A stretch of 64,000 bases of DNA, from positions 310,001 through 374,000 of the forward strand of contig NZ_JALKAA010000001.1 of NCBI RefSeq assembly GCF_024171605.1. The letters run 5' to 3'. Each line of letters opens with the position of its first letter. The stretch's first letter is position 1. The notes under the pieces are model-generated. The model was given only the letters and a program-made list of their open reading frames with translations. It ran no database searches and was not told where the DNA came from. This DNA comes from Pontibacter sp. HSC-36F09 (GTDB lineage: Bacteria > Bacteroidota > Bacteroidia > Cytophagales > Hymenobacteraceae). The position numbers and the translations under genes are program-made. Shown here piece after piece: positions 9,382 through 18,039 of this stretch.

Positions 9382-9783
9382 ATGAAAATGATTTGGAAAA
9401 CAGCGGCGGCCACTCTTTTTATGAGTTCAGCATTATTACTGACATCTTGTGGGGGAGAGCAGGGCACTACCACAGAGACGCCATCCGATACCATGGAAGA
9501 TAATACGATGGAAAATGATATGAATGACACTGACATGACCGAAGACACCGCCGGCATGCAGGGCACTACCACAGGCGGCACAACAGGTACAACAACTACC
9601 GGTACCACCACTGGAGGCATGACAACGACCGGCGGCACAACCACCGGTTCCACTACAGGTACGACGACTGGTACTACAACGGGTATGACGACCGGGACTA
9701 CGACGGGCACTACCACGACAACAGGTACGACTACGACTGGCACCACCACAGGCTCTACAACGGGTTCAACTACTGGTAACTAA
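9382..9783 (+). CDS. Lipoprotein with a Thr/Gly low-complexity tail
   Basis: A lipoprotein starting at ATG 9382; a GTG at 9358 would add eight charged residues before the signal and is less likely. The lipobox is LLLTSC, followed by GGEQ. Residues about 35-62 are acidic (Asp/Glu/Met/Thr); the remaining 70 or so are almost only Thr and Gly with a few Met and Ser (repeats such as GTTTGTTTG and GGTTTG). The DNA repeats are imperfect, with varied third positions, so protein-level selection is more likely than recent DNA slippage. Asp-Thr-Met and Asp-Thr-Ala triplets in the acidic part fit the Bacteroidota O-glycosylation motif. It may be a flexible, possibly glycosylated, surface spacer; the function is unknown. 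Confidence 0.7.
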   Translation: MKMIWKTAAATLFMSSALLLTSCGGEQGTTTETPSDTMEDNTMENDMNDTDMTEDTAGMQGTTTGGTTGTTTTGTTTGGMTTTGGTTTGSTTGTTTGTTTGMTTGTTTGTTTTTGTTTTGTTTGSTTGSTTGN

Positions 9784-10078
9784 TCTTCCAGATCTAAAAA
9801 TTAGACATACAGTAACAGAGGGGCTGCGCTGACCTATACAGTTAAGTTTAGCAGAGCAGGGAGCTTGTAAAAACAGGCTCCCTGCTCTGTTTATATTACC
9901 ATAGTAACACTTCCACTCTTTTCAGTTAATCCTGACTTTTTCAAGAATTTCCTACATGTATTCAGGAAACAGGCCATCATATAGGATGAGGGCTTGTGTA
10001 CCAGGTAGCATAGTAGTATACTTGGCCCCTTGTTTCCTTATTTCGTATGAATAGATATTCATATAATAAGCGCTGACT
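9784..10078. other. Intergenic region, 295 bp
   Basis: Contains the terminator at 9852-9889. The rest is AT-rich with no ORF and no promoter that I can place with confidence for the downstream trehalase. Confidence 0.6.
9852..9889 (+). terminator. Rho-independent terminator after the Thr/Gly lipoprotein
   Basis: A 13-bp perfect stem (9852-9864 with 9877-9889) with a 12-nt A-rich loop, followed by TTTATATT. Confidence 0.88.
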
Positions 10079-11710
10079 ATGAGGCAAGGCAAATCAAAAA
10101 AATCATACTTCGCACTAAATCTGATTCTTTTGCTTTTATCTTATATTTTCTCTCCTCTGCCGGTACAGGCGCAGTACCTACCGGAGACCGATTTGCAGGA
10201 GCTTTTTCGTGATGTGCAGTTGCTGCCTGTGTTTCCGGACTCCAAAACGTTTGCAGATTGCGTCCCCCTACAGGAGCCAGCATATATTCTGCAGGCTTAC
10301 CGGGAGCAGCGCCAGCAGCCTGGCTTTGATCTGAAAGAATTTGTACTGGAGCATTTTCTGCTGCCCACGCAACCGTCCTCCAACTTCACGACCGACACCA
10401 GCCTCACTGTAACAGCGCATATACGACAGCTATGGCCTGTACTCACTCGTATGCCGGGCGATGGCGGCGGCTCACTGCTGCCTCTGCCCCACGCCTACGT
10501 GGTGCCAGGCGGTCGCTTTCAGGAAATCTACTACTGGGATAGCTTTTTTACGATGCTGGGTTTGCAGGTGAGCGGCGAAAAAGCATTGATCCAACACATG
10601 GTCGACAACTTCACCCACCTGATCCACACCACCGGTCATATACCTAATGGCAACCGCAGTTATTACCTCAGTCGTTCACAGCCACCCTTTTACGCGCTTA
10701 TGCTGCACCTGCTCACCCAGGAACTAGGCCGCGATGTGTTGGTAAAATATGCACCTGCCCTCCGCAAGGAGTATGCTTTCTGGATGGATGGGTCTGAGCA
10801 ACTCACCTCTGCCAATCCAACGCACCGACGAGTGGTACTGTTGCCAGATGGCAGCATCCTCAACCGCTACTGGGACGACCAACCGGCACCCCGCCCCGAG
10901 TCTTACAGAGAAGACGTGCACATCGCGCAGGAGTCAGTCCGAAACCCGGAAGAGGTATACCGCCACATCAGGGCCGCTGCCGAATCGGGTTGGGACTTTA
11001 GTAGCCGCTGGTTCGCTGACAAACACAACCTCAGTACGATCCACACCACCGACATTCTGCCCGTAGACCTCAACTCACTGCTTTTCCACATGGAACTGAC
11101 ATTGGCTGAGATGGCCGAACTGGAACGCGATCCGGCTGAGGCTAAGTTGTTCCGCCAGAAAGCCAAAGCCCGTCGCAAAGCAGTACTACAGCACATGTGG
11201 CACGATGCTGACGGCTTCTTCTATGATTACGATTTCGTACAGGGCAAAACCACCGACATCCCTACACTGGCCGCTGTGTTCCCGCTTTACTTTTGCATGG
11301 CCAAGCGCAAGCAAGCCAAGGCTGTAGCCGAGCGTTTGCAAAACGATTTCCTAAAGGCCGGTGGCTTGGCCACGACTTTGGTTCATACCAATCAGCAGTG
11401 GGATGCTCCGAATGGCTGGGCACCTTTGCAGTGGATGAGTATTCAGGCGCTTCGCAATTACGAGTATGAAGAGCTGGCCCGTACCATCGCCACGCGCTGG
11501 ATCACCCTCGGCACCGAAGTGCACGAAAACACAGGCAAAATGGTGGAGAAGTATAACGTAGAGAATCTGGAACTCGAAGCAGGCGGCGGCGAGTACCCCA
11601 ACCAGGATGGCTTCGGATGGACCAACGGTGTTTTCCTGAAACTGATCGCGCTATACCCTGAACTGCGACCAATTGCAGAGCAAGAGCCCGCCGTGTTGCA
11701 AAAACAGTAA
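10079..11710 (+). CDS. treA: Periplasmic alpha,alpha-trehalase (GH37)
   Basis: Hydrolyses trehalose to two glucose molecules. Both family signatures are present: PGGRFQEIYYWDSF (about residues 143-156) and QQWDAPNGWAPLQW near residue 440. The ESGWDFSSRW segment (about residues 300-310) and the C-terminal GGGEYPNQDGFGWTNG carry the regions of the catalytic acid and base. The N-terminus is a signal peptide with a long hydrophobic core ending PVQAQ, so the enzyme should act in the periplasm. At 543 aa it is normal length. There is no sugar transporter or regulator beside it. The two TATACC-bearing stretches after the stop belong to the dispersed motif rather than to this gene. Confidence 0.95.
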   Translation: MRQGKSKKSYFALNLILLLLSYIFSPLPVQAQYLPETDLQELFRDVQLLPVFPDSKTFADCVPLQEPAYILQAYREQRQQPGFDLKEFVLEHFLLPTQPSSNFTTDTSLTVTAHIRQLWPVLTRMPGDGGGSLLPLPHAYVVPGGRFQEIYYWDSFFTMLGLQVSGEKALIQHMVDNFTHLIHTTGHIPNGNRSYYLSRSQPPFYALMLHLLTQELGRDVLVKYAPALRKEYAFWMDGSEQLTSANPTHRRVVLLPDGSILNRYWDDQPAPRPESYREDVHIAQESVRNPEEVYRHIRAAAESGWDFSSRWFADKHNLSTIHTTDILPVDLNSLLFHMELTLAEMAELERDPAEAKLFRQKAKARRKAVLQHMWHDADGFFYDYDFVQGKTTDIPTLAAVFPLYFCMAKRKQAKAVAERLQNDFLKAGGLATTLVHTNQQWDAPNGWAPLQWMSIQALRNYEYEELARTIATRWITLGTEVHENTGKMVEKYNVENLELEAGGGEYPNQDGFGWTNGVFLKLIALYPELRPIAEQEPAVLQKQ

Positions 11711-11856
11711 AACTATACCTGTACCACCGCGCTATGTAAGGTGGGTATTCCGTTATAGAGATCAAGTATAAAAAGCACCTGTTATACCTGATCTGAGGAT
11801 TGAAGCAGAAACTGGCACTCAGTTTGCAAAGACAGCGTTATACAGAAAAACAGGAT

Positions 11857-13008
11857 ATGATTCAGTTTAAACATACGATAACGGCATTTGCCTTGCTCCT
11901 GGGCTCATTCACAGCTTTTGCCCAGGGCGAAACGTCCAACTGGTATTTCGGTAAAGGAGCCGGTTTGATCTTCAGAGGTGACACGGTGACAGCAGCAGTC
12001 AACAGCAGGCTGCAAACCGAAGAAGGCAGCGCCACCATCTCCGACAAAGCGGGCAACCTGTTGTTTTATACCAACGGCATCACCGTCTGGAACAAGCACC
12101 ACCGTGTGATGCCAAACGGCAACGGCCTGATGGGCATGAAGTCCTCCACCCAATCTGCTTTGATTATACCTAAGCCTGCTGCTGACAGCGTCTTTTACAT
12201 CTTCACAACGGATATACAGGCGCAGTCCAACGGTTTGCGCTACAGTGTGGTGAATATGAACAAGGATGATGGCAATGGCGCTATTACGGCTCGCAACGTG
12301 TTCATGATCGCGCCGGCCACCGAAAAGCTCACGGCCATACGCCACAGCAACAACCGCGACTGGTGGGTGATTGCGCACCGCTGGAATAGCAACGCTTACA
12401 TGGCCTACCTGGTAACGGCCGAGGGTGTGAACGTGGAGCCTGTGATGAGCAACGTGGGTACCGTACATGGTGGCGCACACCGCAAAGCCATCGGCTATCT
12501 TGTTCCCTCTCCTGACGGCACCCGCCTGGCCGCCGCTCTCTGGGACAGCGACAGCAATTTTGAAGTACTCCGCTTCGACCGCAGCTCCGGTGAGGTATCG
12601 GATCCCATTTTGTTGAAAGGCTATGAAGAAGCGTATGGCGTGTGTTTTTCTCCGGATGGCACCAAGCTTTATGGTACCGCGAACGGCAAAGGCGGAGGCA
12701 AAGCACAGATTATCCAATTCGATCTGCAGGCCGGCGACGAAGCTGCCATTGCTAAATCAGCTGTGGTGGTGGCCACTTCCGGCAGTCCGCGCATCGGTGC
12801 TATACAAATGGGACCGGATGGTAAGATGTATGTAGCCCGTCAGGATAACATTCACTTAGGCGTGATTAACAACCCGGATGCTTTGGGCAAGGAAAGTGGC
12901 TATGTAGATACGGGAATGCATTTAGGTGGTCGCAAGAGTGATCTTGGTCTGCCGAACTTTCCGCAAGGTATACGATCGGGCACAGCCAGGTCTGCTAATG
13001 TAAAATAA
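11857..13008 (+). CDS. Secreted beta-propeller protein
   Basis: Starts at ATG 11857, which opens on a signal peptide (FALLLGSFTAFAQ); a TTG at 11800 in the same frame is rejected. The mature start NWYFGKGAGLIF with TEEGSATISDKAGNLLFYTN is typical of the propeller domain found at the N-terminus of many large T9SS or gliding-type Bacteroidota proteins. Internal blades end in phrases such as LVPSPDGTRLAAALW, CFSPDGTKLYGT and GPDGKMYVA, suggesting about seven WD40/NHL-like blades. Unlike the large relatives, this 383-residue version has no PKD region and no C-terminal sorting domain, so it is probably periplasmic. Function unknown. Confidence 0.75.
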   Translation: MIQFKHTITAFALLLGSFTAFAQGETSNWYFGKGAGLIFRGDTVTAAVNSRLQTEEGSATISDKAGNLLFYTNGITVWNKHHRVMPNGNGLMGMKSSTQSALIIPKPAADSVFYIFTTDIQAQSNGLRYSVVNMNKDDGNGAITARNVFMIAPATEKLTAIRHSNNRDWWVIAHRWNSNAYMAYLVTAEGVNVEPVMSNVGTVHGGAHRKAIGYLVPSPDGTRLAAALWDSDSNFEVLRFDRSSGEVSDPILLKGYEEAYGVCFSPDGTKLYGTANGKGGGKAQIIQFDLQAGDEAAIAKSAVVVATSGSPRIGAIQMGPDGKMYVARQDNIHLGVINNPDALGKESGYVDTGMHLGGRKSDLGLPNFPQGIRSGTARSANVK

Positions 13009-13026
13009 GGTATAGATTCGACTTTT

Positions 13027-13052
13027 AAAGCCGGGCAGCGATGTCCGGCTTT
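13027..13052 (+). terminator. Rho-independent terminator after the propeller gene
   Basis: An 8-bp stem (13027-13034 with 13045-13052) and a 10-nt loop, running into a T-tract. Confidence 0.8.
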
Positions 13053-13093
13053 TTTGTTTCAAACAAATAACTGGCTTGGTAATGCATATATTC

Positions 13094-13101
13094 TAAATTT
13101 G
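13094..13101 (+). promoter_or_regulatory. Promoter -7 element for meaB
   Basis: TAAATTTG, an exact TAnnTTTG match 37 bp before the TTG start. A TTG at 13076-13078 is 15 nt upstream, shorter than the usual gap. Confidence 0.55.
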
Positions 13102-13137
13102 TAAGGCAATCGATTCTATACCTAACGCTATACCGCC

Positions 13138-14118
13138 TTGGCAAAACGTTTCAGTGCTGATAAGTATGTAGAGGGCATCCTGGCCGGCGACCGCGTCATG
13201 CTGAGCCGGGCCATTACGCTGGTGGAAAGTCGGCTGGCTTCTGACCTGGATCTGGCACAGGACGTTATCAACCAGGTGCTGCCACATGCCGGCAAATCGG
13301 TGCGGATAGGTATAACAGGCGTGCCGGGCGTGGGCAAGAGTACTTTCATCGAGTCTTTTGGCAATTACCTGATTGAGGCACAGGGCAAGAAACTGGCCGT
13401 GCTGGCCATTGACCCGACCTCACAGCGTACCGGCGGCAGCATACTCGGTGACAAGACGCGCATGGAGTCACTTTCCATAAATCCGCAGGCTTACATTCGC
13501 CCCTCTCCTGCCGGCAAATCGCTGGGTGGCGTAACGCGCAGCACCCGCGAATCGATCATCCTTTGCGAAGCGGCCGGTTTTGACGCCATTATTGTGGAGA
13601 CTGTTGGCGTGGGACAATCTGAGACGGCGGTGCATGCCATGGTCGACTTTTTCCTGTTGCTAATGTTGGCGGGTGCCGGCGACGAGTTGCAAGGTATAAA
13701 GCGCGGCATTATGGAGATGGCCGATGCCATTGCCATTACCAAAGCCGACGGCGAGAACGGCATGAAAGCCAAAGCCGCCCGTGCCGAATACCAGAACGCC
13801 CTGCACCTATACCCGATGGCCGCCTCTGGCTGGCTCCCAAAAGTCTCCGTGTGTTCTGCAATGGAGCAAATCGGCCTCGATACCATCTGGCAAACTGTAG
13901 CCGCATACCTGGAATTGACGCAACAAAACGGATTTTTCGAGAAAAAGCGCCACGATCAGAACCTGCAATGGATGTACGAAGCCATACGCCAAGGGCTGGA
14001 GGATAATTTCTACGCGCACCAGCAGGTGAAAAACCAGTTGCCAGGTATAGCCGATGAAGTAAAAGCAGGCAGAAAGTCAGCTTTTGCAGCGGCTTCGGAG
14101 CTTTTGAAATTGGTATAA
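13138..14118 (+). CDS. meaB: Methylmalonyl-CoA mutase-associated GTPase MeaB
   Basis: G-protein chaperone of the mutase: it gates loading of adenosylcobalamin and protects the enzyme from inactivation. The P-loop is GITGVPGVGKST (residues 58-69); other markers are AIDPTSQRTGGSILGDKTRM, the switch segment VETVGVGQSE, and TKADGENGMKAKAA in place of the classic NKxD. At 326 aa it is full length. The TTG start is chosen because the next Met (MLSRAITLVES) would cut into the conserved N-terminal helix, and a -7 element sits at a suitable distance. MutA and mutB lie 5-10 kb upstream on the same strand. Confidence 0.95.
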   Translation: MAKRFSADKYVEGILAGDRVMLSRAITLVESRLASDLDLAQDVINQVLPHAGKSVRIGITGVPGVGKSTFIESFGNYLIEAQGKKLAVLAIDPTSQRTGGSILGDKTRMESLSINPQAYIRPSPAGKSLGGVTRSTRESIILCEAAGFDAIIVETVGVGQSETAVHAMVDFFLLLMLAGAGDELQGIKRGIMEMADAIAITKADGENGMKAKAARAEYQNALHLYPMAASGWLPKVSVCSAMEQIGLDTIWQTVAAYLELTQQNGFFEKKRHDQNLQWMYEAIRQGLEDNFYAHQQVKNQLPGIADEVKAGRKSAFAAASELLKLV

Positions 14119-14237
14119 CTTCCCCGAGCCCAATGCTGGCTCATTATACTTTATTTGTCATCCTGTAAGGAATTTGGTAGCAAAGGTTTAAGCTACAAGG
14201 GAGCCATACCCTAAAGCTGAAAAGATAGAAAAAAAAC

Positions 14238-14263
14238 AGCCGGCACATTGCTGCGCCGGCTGC
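14238..14263 (-). terminator. Rho-independent terminator of the WD40-DivIVA-FolB operon
   Basis: An 8-bp GC-rich stem (14238-14245 with 14256-14263), followed on the minus strand by a run of eight T. There is no T-tract on the plus strand, so it serves the minus-strand operon. Confidence 0.85.
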
Positions 14264-14282
14264 TCTTCATCAATAAGTAAAT

Positions 14283-14639
14283 TTATCGGGCCTCTTCTAA
14301 AGTAACTTTGGCCCACTTGCAGATTCCTCCTAGCGGAGGGTTGAACTTGTACACATTTATTTTGATGGACTGCACAAAAGGAAACCGATCGTAGATCTTG
14401 TCGATGATCCGGTGGCCCAGGTGCTCCAGCAGACGGGCCGGGACTTTCATCTCTTCCAGCGCCAGCGCGTACAGCACCTCGTAGTTAACGGTTTCACCCA
14501 AGTCATCGCTTTCGGCGGCGCGTCTCAGATCGGTTTCAATGAACAGGTCGATGCCGTACTTGTTGCCGATCTTCTGCTCCTCGTCGTAAAAACCGTGGAA
14601 GGCGAAGAACTCCATCCCTTCCAGTGCAATCTGTCCCAT
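14283..14639 (-). CDS. folB: Dihydroneopterin aldolase
   Basis: Folate pathway enzyme that converts 7,8-dihydroneopterin to 6-hydroxymethyl-dihydropterin and glycolaldehyde. At 118 aa it has the family length. Motifs seen: GQIALEGMEFFAFHGFYDEEQKIG (split around FHG), the T-VNYEVLYALA stretch with the conserved Tyr, LLEHLGHRIID, and the C-terminal KINVYKFNPPLGG. It is the last gene of the operon, 10 bp after the DivIVA-domain gene. FolE and QueD are found 18 kb away, so the pterin genes are scattered. Confidence 0.92.
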   Translation of the reverse strand: MGQIALEGMEFFAFHGFYDEEQKIGNKYGIDLFIETDLRRAAESDDLGETVNYEVLYALALEEMKVPARLLEHLGHRIIDKIYDRFPFVQSIKINVYKFNPPLGGICKWAKVTLEEAR

Positions 14640-14649
14640 TCGCGTTAAA

Positions 14650-15633
14650 CTAGCCTATCTCGTCAAAAAAAGAACCTGCTGTTTTCGGCTGGCGGCTCTG
14701 TGCCCAGTCAGAGAGACTATTGCGGGATGGCTCCGTCATCGGCGGTTGAATCTCCGGTTGATCAGGTTTAACAGGCTGAATTTCAGGTATAGGCTGCTCA
14801 ATTTCCGGAGCAGGTATAGTACCCGGATAGTCAGGCTTCGGCTGCTCGATCTCCGGCGATGGCACATTTGGCACTGGCGTTACCGGGTTCGGAATTTCCG
14901 GGTGCGGCTGTGTCACGTCCGGGGCCGGATCGCCAAGTGGCTCGTATCCATTGCTAATAGCTAGAGCAGGTATAGCAGTTGCTGCAGTGGCCGTAGCCTC
15001 CGGCAGTTGTATTGTTCGGTTTGTTGTCGTTTCCATATCTTTCATGTTACGCAGCAGCTCGGGCTGTTCTACCCGAAGTTCGGCCGCTCTTGAAAGAATA
15101 CTGGCAGTACTGGTTTTAGGTTTTGACTTTGTTTTTTCGGCTTTCTCCAGCGCCTCGTTAGCCAGGTTGCGCAGGTCACGCACCATGCTCTCCAGGTATG
15201 ACTCCATACGCTGGTAGTCCTGCTCCAGTGCTTTTACCTCCTGCTGCATTTCGCTCACCATGCGCTCGGCCTGTTTCTGACTGTCCTCCAGCACTACGCG
15301 GGCCTGGTTGCGGGCTGTGTTCAGCAATTGGTCGGCCTGCAGTTGCGCCTCGCGTATCTTAAGTTCCGACGATTTGTTGGCCTGCTCCAGTATGGAGTTA
15401 CCAGTGTCTTCGGCAGTTTTCAGTGTTTTGTATAAAGAAGATTCCACCTCACGCAGCTTCTGCGTCTCACGGTGAGCCGACTCCAGCTTGCCGCGCAGGT
15501 CTTTGTTCTCATCGAGCAACTTTTCCCACTGCTGCGATAAGGTCAGCAAAAAAGCATTTACTTCGTCCTTGTCAAGCCCTCTAAATGCCTTCTCAAATGT
15601 TTTTTGTCTGATTTCTAAGGGTGTAATCTTCAT
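14650..15633 (-). CDS. DivIVA-domain coiled-coil protein
   Basis: The N-terminus (ITPLEIRQKTFEKAFRGLDK, then DEVNAFL) is the DivIVA lipid-binding and dimerisation domain that recognises curved membrane at poles and septa. Residues about 35-165 are a long coiled coil. The C-terminal third is Pro/Glu/Ile-rich, with short repeats such as PEIEQP and PEIQP, and ends NSLSDWAQSRQPKTAGSFFDEIG. It overlaps the upstream WD40 gene by 41 bp and is followed after 10 bp by folB, so translation is probably coupled. DivIVA is best known from Gram-positives; a role in polar or septal organisation here is inferred. No TM segment was seen. Confidence 0.85.
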   Translation of the reverse strand: MKITPLEIRQKTFEKAFRGLDKDEVNAFLLTLSQQWEKLLDENKDLRGKLESAHRETQKLREVESSLYKTLKTAEDTGNSILEQANKSSELKIREAQLQADQLLNTARNQARVVLEDSQKQAERMVSEMQQEVKALEQDYQRMESYLESMVRDLRNLANEALEKAEKTKSKPKTSTASILSRAAELRVEQPELLRNMKDMETTTNRTIQLPEATATAATAIPALAISNGYEPLGDPAPDVTQPHPEIPNPVTPVPNVPSPEIEQPKPDYPGTIPAPEIEQPIPEIQPVKPDQPEIQPPMTEPSRNSLSDWAQSRQPKTAGSFFDEIG

Positions 15634-16561
15634 GATCCAAACTGAATTTTATATCCCACACCGAAATGGTGCGGTCATCACTACACGAAACTAACTGATT
15701 CTGGTGAGCCGACCAAAATAATTTATTGACCGAGGTACCGTGGCTCGCATTTCGGACTTTATCAATAACCTTGAGCAGCTTAAAGGTCTGCGCGTCCCAC
15801 ACTTTTATGGACTTATCCATGCTGCAGGTTGCAAAATAGCGTCCGTCGGGGCTATAGGTTATGTGATTGACAGTATACATGTGGGCGATCACATAGCCGC
15901 GCTCCTTGTATTTTTCCTGTACCTCCCATACCCGTAGATGGGCATCGCGGCCTGCAGTGAGCAATTGAGAGCCATCCGGAGAGTAAACGACCGTGAACAC
16001 AGAGTTGGTATGCGCGGGCAGTTCATACTTCAGCTCCATTGTGCCGGCATCGAATATCCGCACCAGATGATCGCTATACCCGGCGGCGAGTTCGTTAGTG
16101 TTTTCGTTGTAGGCAAGGCAGCGCACGCTCTTGTCCGATTTACGCACCATGCTGCGCAGTTCAAAGTCTTCGGCCCCGATCACGGCTATACCTCCGTTGC
16201 CCATCCCCACGTATACCTGGCCTGTTTCCGGCACATAGGCAATGTCGAAAATCGCCACCTTTGGTAGCGCCACAGATTTATGGATGGCTTTGCTGTTGAG
16301 GTCGATAACCTGCAGTCCTTCCTGGTTCTGCCCGATCAGGAGCAGGTTGCGCTCCGGCATCAACCGCAGGGCGTATACCGACGTGGTGACCTTCGCTACC
16401 AGCTCGCCGTTATCGGGTTGGTTCAGGTCCCAGGAAGCGACCATACCATCGCTGCCCGCCGAATAAATGGTGGCAGGTGCAGCACCGCCTTCCAGGGTAT
16501 ACACACAATCGCGGTGGCCTGTCAGGGTGGCGACTTTCTGTACTTCTATCTTGCTAGCCAT
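15593..16561 (-). CDS. WD40-repeat beta-propeller protein
   Basis: A cytoplasmic 322-residue protein with about seven WD40 blades and no signal peptide. Clear blade ends are YSAGSDGMVASWDLN, LAAGYSDHLVRIFDA, LLTAGRDAHLRVWEV, FATCSMDKSIKVWDA and LVSCSDDRTISVWDI. Such propellers are scaffolds for protein-protein contacts. Its 3' end overlaps the DivIVA gene start by 41 bp, so the two proteins are made together and may interact; this is inference from arrangement. It is divergent from the phosphopantetheinyl transferase gene across an 87-bp spacer. Confidence 0.88.
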   Translation of the reverse strand: MASKIEVQKVATLTGHRDCVYTLEGGAAPATIYSAGSDGMVASWDLNQPDNGELVAKVTTSVYALRLMPERNLLLIGQNQEGLQVIDLNSKAIHKSVALPKVAIFDIAYVPETGQVYVGMGNGGIAVIGAEDFELRSMVRKSDKSVRCLAYNENTNELAAGYSDHLVRIFDAGTMELKYELPAHTNSVFTVVYSPDGSQLLTAGRDAHLRVWEVQEKYKERGYVIAHMYTVNHITYSPDGRYFATCSMDKSIKVWDAQTFKLLKVIDKVRNASHGTSVNKLFWSAHQNQLVSCSDDRTISVWDIKFSLDHEDYTLRNQTKNI

Positions 16562-16648
16562 CTGTACTTAGTCTGTTACACTTAATTTTAGTTAAATTTA
16601 CAACAAATAACGCAGCGAACCCATCCGTTGCTTACCAAAATTACCGCC

Positions 16649-17287
16649 ATGCCCCTGCTCCTGACCCGCGAACTTGATTCCTATACCCTGCTGGGTGTGT
16701 GGCTTCTTGACGAAGCACCGGATGCATTGCGCCCATTGCTGCCACCCCATCTTATACCTGACGAGGGCCTGCAACTGGCACACCCAAGACGGCAGCGCGA
16801 ATGGCTGGCCAGCCGTGCTCTTACTTACCAACTGTTGCAACATTTCACCAGCGAGCCGCTGCCATTGTTGCGCGACGCCACAGGCAAACCCGTGTTTGCA
16901 GGCACTGAATTTCAGCTCTCCATTACACACTCTCCCCGCATGGCTGCCGTTATACTATCTGAAAAGTATGATGTTGGCATAGATATTGAACTAGTAAGCG
17001 CGAAGGCGCTGCGGGTAGCCGACAAGTTTCTGACTGATCAGGAAAAGGTCTTTACCGCTGACGATGAACAGCAGACTTGTCTGTACTGGAGCGCCAAAGA
17101 AACCTTGTACAAGATGTACAGCCAAAAACGACTTATTTTTAAGGAAAACTTATTGGTGGAACCTTCTCATAGCCCTGAAAACAACTTATTGCAGGGACAT
17201 GTTATTACCGATAATTTTTCTAAATTGTATCAGATCCATCACGAAGTGCTTCACAACCACGTACTAACCTACAGTGTTGATCGTTGA
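16649..17287 (+). CDS. 4'-phosphopantetheinyl transferase family protein
   Basis: Transfers the phosphopantetheine arm of CoA to a serine of acyl or peptidyl carrier proteins. Core motifs of the Sfp-like superfamily are present: SITHSPRMAAVIL, VGIDIELVSAKALRV (Mg-binding Asp/Glu) and YWSAKETLYKMY (the W-x-x-KE motif). At about 213 aa it is the size of the two-domain Sfp/HetI group rather than AcpS. ATG 16649 is preferred to the TTG at 16628. The carrier protein target is not next to it. The redoxin gene follows after 30 bp and is probably co-transcribed. Confidence 0.88.
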   Translation: MPLLLTRELDSYTLLGVWLLDEAPDALRPLLPPHLIPDEGLQLAHPRRQREWLASRALTYQLLQHFTSEPLPLLRDATGKPVFAGTEFQLSITHSPRMAAVILSEKYDVGIDIELVSAKALRVADKFLTDQEKVFTADDEQQTCLYWSAKETLYKMYSQKRLIFKENLLVEPSHSPENNLLQGHVITDNFSKLYQIHHEVLHNHVLTYSVDR

Positions 17288-17317
17288 TACAACTTACACG
17301 CACCTAAACAAACAAAC

Positions 17318-17905
17318 ATGAAATATCTGGCTTCTTTTGCCATAGCATTCCTGGTCACGGCCAGCGTATTTGCGCAGGGCAGCTATCAACTAGGTAGCAA
17401 AGTGGCTGACTTCTCGCTGAAGGACGGGCAGGGCAACGCTGTCTCACTTAGTAATTTTGCCGACAGCAAAACAGTGGTTTTGGTTTTTACGGATAACAAA
17501 TGCCCATACGCTAAACTATATGAAAACCGACTGGTTACCTTGTCTAGCACCTATGCACCGCGAGGCGTACAGTTCATCTTCATTAACCCGGGTGTTGGTG
17601 TGGGTGAAGGCAGCGATACCATGCAGGATCTGGCGGCTAAAAATTACAGTTTCCCATACCTGGCAGACGAAGGACAGCGCATCAGTCAGAAATTCGGGGC
17701 TACTAAAACACCGGAAGTATTTGTGCTGCACAACATGGGTGGCGAATTCGTGCTGAAGTATAAAGGCGCTATTGATGACAGTCCGCAGGTAGAAAGCGGC
17801 GTACGCAACAATTACCTCAAAACCGTAATTGACGATGTGCTGGCGAATAAAAACATCAGCACAACCGACAAACGTGCGACAGGCTGTATGATCAAACGCT
17901 ATTAA
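17318..17905 (+). CDS. Secreted thioredoxin-like redoxin with a degenerate CxxC
   Basis: A 195-residue redoxin (AhpC/TSA-thioredoxin fold) with a signal peptide ending SVFAQ. The active-site loop reads FTDNKCPYAKLYENRL. In relatives known to me this loop is F-T-C-N-H-C-P-Y, so the first Cys appears to be replaced by Asp while the second is kept. The protein ends TGCMIKRY, close to the GC-x-IK tail of the same family, so a C-terminal Cys remains. The TKTPEVFVL cis-Pro motif is intact. It may act as a monothiol or peroxiredoxin-like enzyme, or use the C-terminal Cys as resolving partner. The substrate is unknown. Confidence 0.8.
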   Translation: MKYLASFAIAFLVTASVFAQGSYQLGSKVADFSLKDGQGNAVSLSNFADSKTVVLVFTDNKCPYAKLYENRLVTLSSTYAPRGVQFIFINPGVGVGEGSDTMQDLAAKNYSFPYLADEGQRISQKFGATKTPEVFVLHNMGGEFVLKYKGAIDDSPQVESGVRNNYLKTVIDDVLANKNISTTDKRATGCMIKRY

Positions 17906-17974
17906 TTATAACGCTATAACTATACCCGCCATTTTCCTGAAACAGTGAAGTAGCGCGCTACACCTGGATTTGAT

Positions 17975-18020
17975 AAAAAGGCAAAGGCCGGCACTTATGT
18001 GTACCGGCCTTTGCCTTTTT
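17975..18020. terminator. Bidirectional rho-independent terminator
   Basis: A 17-bp perfect stem (17975-17991 with 18004-18020) with A-tract and T-tract ends, between the convergent redoxin and SirB1-like genes. Confidence 0.92.
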
Positions 18021-18039
18021 ATACCTGAACGCTCAGCGC

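Noticed and set aside
9333..9749. Val/Pro-repeat minus-strand frame
   Set aside because: Reverse reading of the Thr/Gly codon repeats of the lipoprotein gene.
9570..9780. Possible CRISPR or minisatellite in the Thr/Gly gene
   Set aside because: Coding repeat with unequal units, no regular spacers.
11905..12717. Minus-strand frame of 270 codons inside the propeller gene
   Set aside because: Shadow of the beta-propeller gene; composition is His/Val-rich nonsense and there is no promoter.
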